NCBI GenBank assembly: GCA_012842085.1
Contig: DUTM01000009.1
Coordinates: 1-64,000, forward strand
Direction: 5' to 3'
Source of the DNA: Mycobacteriales bacterium
Lineage (GTDB): Bacteria; Actinomycetota; Actinomycetes; Mycobacteriales; Mycobacteriaceae
DNA length: 64,000 nt
The translations under genes and the position numbers were made by a program. Positions 54,850-63,057 of the stretch are shown here, piece after piece. The notes under the pieces are model-generated. The model saw only the letters and a list, made by a program, of their open reading frames with translations, was not told the origin of the DNA and searched no databases. Within the stretch, counting starts at the first letter, position 1. Every line of letters begins with the position of its first letter.

Positions 54850-55025
54850 ACTTTCAGCCTAAGGGGAAAACTTAAAACTTGCTGTAAACCCCATCAAAAA
54901 TAACTCCTTATTGGATGCAGCTATGGGTAAGGTTCAGCGGCGTTTCACCTCGAAACCATCGTAGCTATGAAAATATAGAGGCAGCAGGATATTGACTGCG
55001 TTAGAACTTAACCCTGGGAGTACAC

Positions 55026-56696
55026 ATGTTCCGACCACGTTCTAAGGTCGCACGCAAAATTACAGCAGTATTCGCAGTGGTGGGGTTGGCTACGTCCTTA
55101 GCGGTCACGCAGGCCGCTACGGTGACAGCCCAAGATCCCTATGATCTTGCAATTCCCGCCGTAGGCGAAAAAGACCCAACACTCAAAAAATTCTATGACC
55201 AGAGAATCGAGTGGGGACCGTGCCACGATACTGCCCAACGTTCGTGGGCCTTTTTCCGTTATCAGACCTACCTGGCAAGCAACGTCTTAGAATGCGGCAC
55301 CGTTGAGGTTCCCGTCGTCTACCCCGATGTGATTGCCCAAGATAAAGCACTCGGCAACCCTTGGAAGGTAGAGGCAGGTCGACCCACCACCATTAAGTTG
55401 GCAGTCAGCCGTGTTCGTGCCACCGGTGAGCGGAAAGGTGGCATGCTCGTTAACCCAGGTGGCCCTGGCGGATCCGGTATTAACACTCCAGTAGGTTTAC
55501 GCGAACCAGCAATAGCTGCACGGATTCTAGAAAACTACGACATTGTTGGTTTCGATCCACGCGGTGTGGGCGCCTCCATACCCAACCTGCGGTGCCTCAC
55601 CGACAAACAATTCGATGCGGTACGCACCGGTGGACACCACACCTTCAGCAAAGCCGACGTTGCCATCCAAAACCAGCAAAACCAGGAATACATTGAAGGC
55701 TGTATTAAAGAAGTTGGCGCCACCTTCTTAGCCCATATCGGTGCCCGAGATGTCGTTCGTGACATGGACATTATTCGGTCCGCCATCGGCGACAAAAAGA
55801 TGACCTACATCGGGTATTCCTATGGAACTTTCCTCGGATCACAGTATGCGGAAGCCTTCCCCAACAAAATCCGCGCACTTGTTTTGGACGGGGTAGTAGA
55901 CCCCACTGAAGACAATGCCGAATCCGTCATCAACCAAGGTGCTGGATTCCAACAGTCCTTCGAAGCATGGGCACGCTGGTGTGCCGAAGAGGGTAATTGC
56001 CCGCTTGGCAATGACCCGAAAAAGGCAACTGCCGAATTCCATAAACTTGCCCGCCCCTTGCAAAAGAAACCAATGTTCACCGTTGTCATGAGTCGACCCC
56101 TAGGCTGGGCAGACGCGGTGCAAGGAGTCATTGCCGCCATGTACTCACAGAGCACTTGGCCACTCCTCAAACTTGGTTTGCAGCAGCTTAAAGCGGGCGT
56201 AGGTGGAGATATTATGCTGGCGCTGTCGGACGGCTACTACGGCCGCTGGATAGACGGCACCTACGCCAACACGCAAGATGTCTTCAGTGCGGTTCTGTGC
56301 ATGGACAAAGATACAGACGTGTCGCATGCAGAACAGATCGACATTCAACGCAGGTACCTGAAAGCCATGCCATTTGCTGATCCGGGCGGCAAGATTGAAG
56401 ACGTGCCGAAGGAGCTGTGTGCAAGCTGGCCAGCACGCAACACCATTAAAGCCCACCCACCCCGGGTGAAGAGCAACGGCAATATTATCGTTGTTTCCAC
56501 GACGGGTGACCCGGCAACGCCCTATATGGCGGGAGTACGGTTGGCACGTGACATGGACGCACCGCTCATCACATATGTGGGCGAAGGCCACTGCTCTGCA
56601 CTTCGCGGATACGCCTGTGTAGACAAATATGTGGGAGACTTCATTGTCGACAAGAAAGTCCACGGAAAACATATGACGTGTAAGGCGGCGTCCTAA
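55026..56696 (+). CDS. Exported alpha/beta hydrolase, CaeA/Hip1-type tripeptidyl aminopeptidase
   Basis: The 556-residue serine hydrolase has an N-terminal signal peptide (residues 1-36, ending VTAQ). Oxyanion region NPGGPGGSG, nucleophile elbow GYSYGT (serine near residue 264) and a C-terminal TAP-like domain with STTGDPATPYMAG (acid) and GEGHCSAL (histidine) complete the triad. The M. tuberculosis homologues Rv2223c and Rv2224c (CaeA/Hip1) are cell-envelope proteases next to glnA2, and the same neighbour is seen here. No lipobox cysteine is seen, so secreted rather than lipid-anchored. Confidence 0.9.
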   Translation: MFRPRSKVARKITAVFAVVGLATSLAVTQAATVTAQDPYDLAIPAVGEKDPTLKKFYDQRIEWGPCHDTAQRSWAFFRYQTYLASNVLECGTVEVPVVYPDVIAQDKALGNPWKVEAGRPTTIKLAVSRVRATGERKGGMLVNPGGPGGSGINTPVGLREPAIAARILENYDIVGFDPRGVGASIPNLRCLTDKQFDAVRTGGHHTFSKADVAIQNQQNQEYIEGCIKEVGATFLAHIGARDVVRDMDIIRSAIGDKKMTYIGYSYGTFLGSQYAEAFPNKIRALVLDGVVDPTEDNAESVINQGAGFQQSFEAWARWCAEEGNCPLGNDPKKATAEFHKLARPLQKKPMFTVVMSRPLGWADAVQGVIAAMYSQSTWPLLKLGLQQLKAGVGGDIMLALSDGYYGRWIDGTYANTQDVFSAVLCMDKDTDVSHAEQIDIQRRYLKAMPFADPGGKIEDVPKELCASWPARNTIKAHPPRVKSNGNIIVVSTTGDPATPYMAGVRLARDMDAPLITYVGEGHCSALRGYACVDKYVGDFIVDKKVHGKHMTCKAAS

Positions 56697-56736
56697 CAAC
56701 AGATCAGTGCGCTTAGATGAAGCGCCAGCATCGACA

Positions 56737-56779
56737 AATGCCGTAACTCAGCATCAGCCGCTGAGTTACGGCATTTTCA
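56737..56779 (+). terminator. Terminator after the CaeA-like gene
   Basis: A perfect 16-bp stem (AATGCCGTAACTCAGC with GCTGAGTTACGGCATT, 7-base loop) is followed by TTTC. The 11-mer CCGTAACTCAG in its left arm recurs at 56864-56874, just before glnA2. Confidence 0.85.
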
Positions 56780-56894
56780 TATCTTGTGAATGTGCGTTCG
56801 AAATACCCCCGAAAAATGGCAAGTATCTACAAAAGTGGGAACAAATCGCGGTTGTTCACACGCCCGTAACTCAGATGTTTTACGCTTCCTAAGT

Positions 56895-58235
56895 ATGAGC
56901 CGACAGCAGGATTTTGTACTTCGAACACTTGACGAACGTGGCATACAGTTCGTCCGCCTCTGGTTTACGGACCTTTTGGGGTACCTCAAATCGGTGGCTA
57001 TTTCGCCCACCGAACTGGAAGGCGCTTTTGAAGAGGGCATTGGATTCGATGGTTCCTCTATTGAAGGCTATTCCCGAATTACCGAGGCCGACACCATTCT
57101 GGTGCCGGATCCCTCCACCTTCCAAGTACTGCCATGGTTGCACGAGGATGAGAGACAGCACTCGGCGCGCATCTTCTGCGACATTCTCATGCCTGACCAA
57201 ACTCCCTCCTGGGCAGATCCTCGACACGTTCTTCGAGATGTCGTCAACAAGGCCTCCCACATGGGGTTCTCCTGTTATGCTCACCCAGAAATCGAATTTT
57301 TTATGCTGAAGTCACTGCCCAATGACGGCAGTCGCCCCGAAGCTATCGATGATGGTGGCTACTTCGACCAGGCCTATCACGACATAGCGCCACATTTTCG
57401 GCGCCATGCCATCGAAGCATTGGAGTCGATGGGAATATCGGTTGAATTCAGCCACCACGAAACCGCGCCCGGGCAGCAGGAAATAGATCTTCGGTATGCC
57501 GACGCGCTCAGCATGGCGGACAATATTATGACGTTCCGCTACATCATCAAAGAAGTCGCCATTAACGATGGTGTGCGAGCCACTTTTATGCCGAAGCCTT
57601 TTACCGACTATGCCGGATCTGGCATGCACACCCACGTCAGCCTCTTCGAAGGCGAAAATAATGCTTTTGATGACCCCAACGATCCCGTTGGACTATCCAA
57701 GACGGCACGCTCATTTATGGCTGGCATATTGGAGCATGCGGACGAGCTTTCACTGCTCACCAACCAGTGGGTGAACTCCTATAAGCGACTAGGCAAGGGC
57801 TTTGAGGCACCCAATGCAGCGACCTGGTCCCTCGGTAACCGCTGCACGATGCTGCGTGTGCCCCGCTACATGCCTAATAAGGCGAGCTCGCGGCGGGTGG
57901 AAGTACGCACCCTTGATCCGGGGTGCAACCCCTACCTGGCTTTTGCAGGAATTTTTGCAGCCGGTTTGCACGGCATTGAACACGGCTACGAACTTGCCCC
58001 CGAAGTCGAAGAAGACGTCAGTGAACTGTCCAGCAAGGAACGCCACATTATGGGTTACTCGGACCTGCCCAAGAACCTTGAAGTCGCCATCGACAAATTT
58101 GAGCAATCCGAGCTAATGGCAGAAGCACTAGGAGAACACGTTTTTGAGTTTCTTATTCGATCCAAGCGGGCCGAGTGGGACGCCTATTCGCACCACGTCA
58201 CCCCTTATGAACTCCGTCATTACCTAACGCTGTGA
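56895..58235 (+). CDS. glnA2: Glutamine synthetase GlnA2-type
   Basis: The 446-residue product equals the length I recall for mycobacterial GlnA2 (Rv2222c). GFDGSSIEGYSRI, PEIEFFMLK, KPFTDYAGSGMHTHVSLF (ATP/glutamate region) and APNAATWSLGNR are seen. The usual adenylylation loop tyrosine motif near the C-terminus (NLY of GlnA1) is replaced by IMGYSDLPKNLE, so control by GlnE is uncertain. I chose ATG 56895; upstream starts to 56790 add an unconserved leader. No ribosome binding site is evident, so the message may be leaderless. It overlaps glnE. Confidence 0.92.
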   Translation: MSRQQDFVLRTLDERGIQFVRLWFTDLLGYLKSVAISPTELEGAFEEGIGFDGSSIEGYSRITEADTILVPDPSTFQVLPWLHEDERQHSARIFCDILMPDQTPSWADPRHVLRDVVNKASHMGFSCYAHPEIEFFMLKSLPNDGSRPEAIDDGGYFDQAYHDIAPHFRRHAIEALESMGISVEFSHHETAPGQQEIDLRYADALSMADNIMTFRYIIKEVAINDGVRATFMPKPFTDYAGSGMHTHVSLFEGENNAFDDPNDPVGLSKTARSFMAGILEHADELSLLTNQWVNSYKRLGKGFEAPNAATWSLGNRCTMLRVPRYMPNKASSRRVEVRTLDPGCNPYLAFAGIFAAGLHGIEHGYELAPEVEEDVSELSSKERHIMGYSDLPKNLEVAIDKFEQSELMAEALGEHVFEFLIRSKRAEWDAYSHHVTPYELRHYLTL

Positions 58236-61200
58236 ATTCTCTTTCTCCTACTCCTCGTAAAAAGCTGCCGAGTGCAGCACGTTTAGGCATTACTCGCGAC
58301 AACGCGGAAACGGAACTCGGCCATCTTGGTTGGAAAAACGAAGAATCCAGAGTTCTGCTGACAGCACTCTCGCGATCCCCAGACCCGAACCTGTGCTTGG
58401 TGGCGTGCCTGCGACTGCGCGACGAAGTGGGCGAAAAAGCATGGGAACGTATCACCGCCGAGCTTATTGACGACCCCGTCCGGAGGAGTCGTCTGCTGGC
58501 ACTGTTGGGATCCTCGACGGCATTAGGGGATCACCTTATTACGCATCCCCGGATGGTGGATCGTATCGGGGATGAGGTGCCCACTGAAGCCGGCATGTTT
58601 TCCTACATGTTGGGAGCCATATCTGCCCGCCCACTCGACGAGAGTGCCACGGCAGATCTCACCACCCCGGGAACCTACTATTCGGGGGTTCATTCATCCC
58701 AGGCTATTTCAAAACTGCGACGAGCCTACCTGGACATCATGTTGCTGATAGCAGCAGATGACCTTGCACAAACAGTCGATCCAGAGGTGCCGGTACCATC
58801 CCGGAGAGTCACTTCGGAAAAGTTATCGTCACTGGCAGATGCAGCTTTGACAGCAGCACTGGCGGTAGCCACCACCATTGTTTACCCCGATCCGCAAGAC
58901 TATGACACGCAATTGGCGATCATTGCTATGGGGAAGTGCGGGGCGAATGAACTCAACTATGTCTCCGATATTGACGTCATTTTTGTGGCGGAACCAGCTG
59001 ACCAAAAAACCGCTCGCCTAGCGGGTGAAGTTATTCGAATTGGGACCATGGCGTTCTGCGAGATTGATGCCGCATTGCGTCCCGAAGGCAAAAAAGGCGA
59101 CCTTGTCCGAACGGTAGGGTCGCATCTCAACTATTACCGTCGCTGGGCAAAGACATGGGAATTCCAAGCTCTGCTAAAAGCCCGTCCCATGACCGGTGAT
59201 ATGGCACTGGGGCAAGAATACTTCGATGCCATCTATCCCATGGTGTGGACTGCGTGCGAGCGTGGCGAATTCGTGGAAGATGTCCAAAAGATGCGTAAAC
59301 GCGTCGAAGACAATCTGCCTCTGGAACAAACGGCACGCGAGCTTAAATTGGGTGACGGCGGCCTGCGAGACGTTGAATTCGCAGTGCAGTTGCTGCAAAT
59401 GGTGCATGGGCGCACCGACGAAAAATTGCGAACCCGCTCCACCGGTGAGGCCCTCGATGTTTTAGCTTCCCACGGATATATTTCCCGAAAAGATGGGAAA
59501 GAACTCAACGAGGTTTACGACTTTCTGCGGCTCCTTGAGCATCGACTGCAGCTCCAACAGTTGCGCCGCACCCATCTGCTCCCACCTCTCGACAACGAGG
59601 ACGCTCTGCGGTGGCTAGCCCGTGCAGCAGGAATCAAAGCTCAAGGCATCGATGACTCCTGGGAAGTGCTCCTGGCCGATCTCAAAAAGGCGCGGTCTCG
59701 AGCCCGCACCCTGCACGAGAAACTCTTCTACCGGCCGCTCCTGCACAGCATCGCAGAGGCAGACGCCGCTGCTGTCAGATTGGACGACGATGCTATTGGA
59801 CGTCAGCTGAGCGCCCTGGGCTACCGAAACCCGCGCCATGCCGTCACCCACCTGCGAGCCCTCACCAAAACACGGAGCCGTCGCTCGCGCATCCAGGCTG
59901 TCATTCTGCCGGCCGTACTGGAGAAACTGAGCCGCACACCGAACCCGGATGGGGGGCTGCTGGACTATCGCCGACTGTGCGAAAAACTTTCCTCCAAAAC
60001 CTGGTTCCTGCGTTTGCTCCGTGACGATGGGGTGGTGCTGGAACGGTTGGCCATGATTTGTGGCTGTAGCCGCTACGTACCAGACGTGCTGATGAAAGCG
60101 CCAGAAGTTATTCAGCTACTGTCCGGCAAGAAACTCCTAAAAACGGAACCCCAGGAGATTGCCTCCGCTTTGCGCGCGTCCGCAGCACGATATGACGACC
60201 CGGAGGAAGCAATCGACATTGCCCGCTCGCTGCGCAGGGCAGAATTGGCGCGTATTGCTTGTGCAGACATTCTCGGGATGATGGACGTAGAAGAGGTATG
60301 TGCAGCGCTTTCCACCATTTGGGTGGCGGTGTTGGACGCCGGCCTGGAAGTGGTGCAGCGCCACAAACTAACCCAACAGGGGTTGACGGTAGAGGACGCG
60401 CCAGCGCGCATTGCCGTTATCGGTATGGGCCGTTTAGGCGGGATGGAAATCGGTTACGGATCCGATGCGGACGTGATGTTTGTGTGCGAACCGACCGAGA
60501 AGGCCGCAGACAAGCAAAGCTCCCTTAAATGGGCTGAGGAAGTCATCGACAAACTGCAGAGTCTCTTGAAGCGCCCCTCGACGGATCCATCCCTGGAAAT
60601 TGATGTTGATCTCCGCCCCGAGGGCAAGAAGGGGGCCCTAGTTCGTAGCCTGGCGAGCTACCAGAAATATTACGAACAGTGGGCAGAGCCATGGGAACTG
60701 CAAGCACTGTTGCGGGCTAAGCCGTTGGCTGGCGACATGGAACTGGGGGAGCGGTTTATTGATGTCATCAATCCGCTGCGGTATCCCAAGAAAGTTAGCC
60801 GACAAACAGTTCAACAAATCCAGCGGATGAAAATCCGGGTGGAAGAAGAACGGATGCCACGCGGGGTGGATCCGAAGCTGCACACCAAACTGGGACGCGG
60901 TAGCCTTTCCGACATTGAGTGGACTTTGCAGCTGTTGCAATTGGAGCACGCCGCGGAGATTCCTGCCTTGCAAGTAACATCAACGCGGGCTGCGTTGGAA
61001 GCGGCCACGGAGGCTGGTCTTATTAGCCTTGACGACGAAGACACGTTGTGGATTGCCTGGTCGCGCGCAACCGCGACGCGTAACGCACTGGTGCTAGCGA
61101 AAGGTAGAACATTAGATGTTTTACCTATTCAAGGCGAAATTTTGGGGAGTGTAGCGGTTATTTGTGGATGGCCGCTGCATTCCGGCAGTGAATATGTTGA

Positions 61201-61267
61201 AAACTATTTGAAGTCCACTCGGCGAGCTCGCAACGTGGTAGAAAAGGTGTTTTGGGGAGAAAAGTAG
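58232..61267 (+). CDS. glnE: Glutamine synthetase adenylyltransferase / deadenylylase
   Basis: The 1011-residue bifunctional enzyme attaches and removes AMP on glutamine synthetase. Two nucleotidyltransferase domains are clear: the first near residues 232-252 (GMGKCGANELNYVSDIDVIF) and the second near 731-750 (GMGRLGGMEIGYGSDADVMF). Each is followed by a DLRPEGKKG-type motif (ALRPEGKKGDLVR; DVDLRPEGKKGALVR) and helical linker domains. The start is GTG overlapping the glnA2 stop (GTGA). glnA2-glnE order matches mycobacteria. Confidence 0.96.
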   Translation: MNSLSPTPRKKLPSAARLGITRDNAETELGHLGWKNEESRVLLTALSRSPDPNLCLVACLRLRDEVGEKAWERITAELIDDPVRRSRLLALLGSSTALGDHLITHPRMVDRIGDEVPTEAGMFSYMLGAISARPLDESATADLTTPGTYYSGVHSSQAISKLRRAYLDIMLLIAADDLAQTVDPEVPVPSRRVTSEKLSSLADAALTAALAVATTIVYPDPQDYDTQLAIIAMGKCGANELNYVSDIDVIFVAEPADQKTARLAGEVIRIGTMAFCEIDAALRPEGKKGDLVRTVGSHLNYYRRWAKTWEFQALLKARPMTGDMALGQEYFDAIYPMVWTACERGEFVEDVQKMRKRVEDNLPLEQTARELKLGDGGLRDVEFAVQLLQMVHGRTDEKLRTRSTGEALDVLASHGYISRKDGKELNEVYDFLRLLEHRLQLQQLRRTHLLPPLDNEDALRWLARAAGIKAQGIDDSWEVLLADLKKARSRARTLHEKLFYRPLLHSIAEADAAAVRLDDDAIGRQLSALGYRNPRHAVTHLRALTKTRSRRSRIQAVILPAVLEKLSRTPNPDGGLLDYRRLCEKLSSKTWFLRLLRDDGVVLERLAMICGCSRYVPDVLMKAPEVIQLLSGKKLLKTEPQEIASALRASAARYDDPEEAIDIARSLRRAELARIACADILGMMDVEEVCAALSTIWVAVLDAGLEVVQRHKLTQQGLTVEDAPARIAVIGMGRLGGMEIGYGSDADVMFVCEPTEKAADKQSSLKWAEEVIDKLQSLLKRPSTDPSLEIDVDLRPEGKKGALVRSLASYQKYYEQWAEPWELQALLRAKPLAGDMELGERFIDVINPLRYPKKVSRQTVQQIQRMKIRVEEERMPRGVDPKLHTKLGRGSLSDIEWTLQLLQLEHAAEIPALQVTSTRAALEAATEAGLISLDDEDTLWIAWSRATATRNALVLAKGRTLDVLPIQGEILGSVAVICGWPLHSGSEYVENYLKSTRRARNVVEKVFWGEK

Positions 61268-61303
61268 CCCCAACTAGCAGTTCCCCACGTAGAAACCCCA
61301 CAT

Positions 61304-61340
61304 ACAAAAATGGTGATGTAGCCGCAGCTACACCACCATT
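61304..61340 (-). terminator. Terminator between glnE and the neocarzinostatin-like gene
   Basis: TGTAGC/GCTACA plus AATGGTG/CACCATT form a 13-pair stem with one mismatch and loop CGCA. On the minus strand TTTTTGT follows, so it ends the minus-strand gene and may also stop glnE read-through. Confidence 0.8.
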
Positions 61341-61352
61341 GAGCAGGGTTAT

Positions 61353-61826
61353 TTACTTAATGCTGACGGGTACTCGTGACAGCACATCAAGACCGTTCAC
61401 ATGGTCGTGGAAAAGGGTAATGGAGCAGCCCTTGCTGCAGTTAACCTTCTTGCCGGGGACAGTGGAACCCTTAAACGTGATGGTGATTTTTCCCTTCACA
61501 ACACCGTTTTTCGGAATCTTGTTGGTTCCGCCCGGGGAGTTGGTAACCCAGAGCTGGTTACCAATAGATTTGCGTTCACCGGTGCAGAGGGGAACAGAGC
61601 CTGAATACTTGTTCTGGCAAAGACCAACGTAATAGCCAGAAAGCGGATCCAAGCCACGCAGGGTGACGTTTACGACAGAGCCGGTTTTCAGTCCTTTGGT
61701 GGGGTTAGCTGCAATAGAGGGTGCAGCATCCGCCACTCCAGTGCCGGCGAGGGGAAGCATAACTGCAGCCGCGAGCGTCACCAGTGCAGAAGCACGGCGG
61801 GAGTTTTTGGTCGTAAAGATCGACAT
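61353..61826 (-). CDS. Secreted neocarzinostatin-fold protein
   Basis: The 157-residue product has a signal peptide (cleavage near ADAA, residues 32-35). The mature domain has VVNVTLRGLDPLSGYYVGLCQ and four cysteines, Cys70, Cys81, Cys130 and Cys134. The spacing (11 and 4) resembles the two disulfides of the neocarzinostatin immunoglobulin-like fold. Such domains bind hydrophobic ligands in enediyne producers; in actinobacteria many are of unknown role. It is divergent from a haem-uptake lipoprotein gene with iron-box-like sites between them, so an iron-regulated secreted role is suggested. AAAGGA precedes the ATG. Confidence 0.78.
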   Translation of the reverse strand: MSIFTTKNSRRASALVTLAAAVMLPLAGTGVADAAPSIAANPTKGLKTGSVVNVTLRGLDPLSGYYVGLCQNKYSGSVPLCTGERKSIGNQLWVTNSPGGTNKIPKNGVVKGKITITFKGSTVPGKKVNCSKGCSITLFHDHVNGLDVLSRVPVSIK

Positions 61827-61872
61827 GCGGATTCCTTTCGCAGTATTAATAGCTATTTATCAGTCAATTACA

Positions 61873-61919
61873 CTAGGCAAGGATACCCTAAAAACATTGT
61901 TTAGGGTATCCTGACTAAT
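61873..61919. promoter_or_regulatory. Two DtxR/IdeR-like iron boxes in the divergent promoter region
   Basis: CTAGGCAAGGATACCCTAA (61873-61891) and TTAGGGTATCCTGACTAAT (61901-61919) each match the 19-bp DtxR consensus at about 13 positions by hand count. Together AGGATACCCTAAA (61880-61892) and TTTAGGGTATCCT (61900-61912) form a perfect 13-bp inverted repeat with a 7-base centre. A TATAAG -10 for the plus-strand gene is at 61937-61942. Confidence 0.65.
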
Positions 61920-61968
61920 TGTTTGTGAAGACATTTTATAAGAGCATTCAATCATTTTGGAGACCGAT

Positions 61969-63057
61969 ATGGGGATAATCCGGCGGGTCACTGCAGTGCC
62001 AAATAACACGGCGCAGAAACGGAAAAAGCATTGGTCCACAGCAGCATTAGCACTGGTCACAACCGGCGCTCTCGTTTTTAGTGGATGTGCTGGGCCAAAC
62101 CACAATGGTGCGGGTAATGACCTTCCGCTCGCACAAGGACCCCGGAGCGCGGTGCTTCCCAATAACGATCCCGATGTGATTATTGACAAACCGGTCCAAA
62201 ACCTTCCCGTCACTGTGGAAGGCGCAGACGGGGAAGAAGTAACCGTGAAGGATACTTCGCGAATTATTGGTATCGATCGCCCAGGTACTATCACCCGCAT
62301 TGTTTATGCCCTCGGACTAGGGGACAACCTGGTGGGTCGCGACAAAACAGCGGACTTCCCGGCTGCCCAAAATATTCCCCTCGTCACCACCAAAGCCCAC
62401 GTGCTCAATGCGGAAAAGATCATTGCCGCGCGTCCCAGTGTCGTCATTGTGGACTACTCGGTGGGGCCTGGCGCCGTCATCCACCAGCTCCGAGACATCG
62501 GCATCCCGGTGGTCTATATTGACGCCGAACGCTCCATCAGCCTCATCCCCACACTCATTAACCAAGTCGGGAAAGCTCTGGGTGTAAAACAAGAACAAAT
62601 CGACAAGGTCGTCAAGAGCACCCAAGAGGAAGTGGAACAAGCCACCAAACGGGCGCAAGCCATGTCCGATAATCGGCGCATTGCCGTGCTCGTTATTCGG
62701 GGCTCCAACGTGGCCTTTATTGGTGGCCCGGGTTCTGGCGCAGATGAACTGGTGACCGCACTGGGTGGTGTGGACGTTTCTAAAGAAGTAGGTCTCACCC
62801 AGGATTTCACCCCCATGACTCCGGAAGCCATGGTGAAAGCAGCCCCCGATACGGTCATTGTTATGGCGGACGGTATGAAATCTGCGGGTGGTGTTGACGG
62901 TATTGTTTCCGCACCGGGTATGGCACAGACACCCGCCGGCAAAAACCGTTCAGTGGTGGATGTTCTGGACTCGGCGCTATTCTCCTTCGGCCCGGGAGTC
63001 GGCGCACTTATCGACGCTCTGGCTGATGCGCTTTACGGAAAGCCCCAAGAAAAGTGA
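61969..63057 (+). CDS. hmuT: Haem/iron ABC transporter substrate-binding lipoprotein (HmuT-like)
   Basis: The 362-residue periplasmic-binding-protein family II member has a lipobox SGC at Cys40 (ALVFSGC). The mature protein carries the family segments DTSRIIGIDRPGTITRIVYALGLGDNLVGRD, quoted in part as TRIVYALGLGDNLVGRD, and IAARPSVVIVDYSVGP. HmuT proteins bind haem at the membrane surface. I chose ATG 61969 with GGAG 6 bases upstream; a TTG at 61957 is in frame but overlaps that site. It overlaps the permease gene and is headed by iron-box-like operators. Confidence 0.86.
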   Translation: MGIIRRVTAVPNNTAQKRKKHWSTAALALVTTGALVFSGCAGPNHNGAGNDLPLAQGPRSAVLPNNDPDVIIDKPVQNLPVTVEGADGEEVTVKDTSRIIGIDRPGTITRIVYALGLGDNLVGRDKTADFPAAQNIPLVTTKAHVLNAEKIIAARPSVVIVDYSVGPGAVIHQLRDIGIPVVYIDAERSISLIPTLINQVGKALGVKQEQIDKVVKSTQEEVEQATKRAQAMSDNRRIAVLVIRGSNVAFIGGPGSGADELVTALGGVDVSKEVGLTQDFTPMTPEAMVKAAPDTVIVMADGMKSAGGVDGIVSAPGMAQTPAGKNRSVVDVLDSALFSFGPGVGALIDALADALYGKPQEK

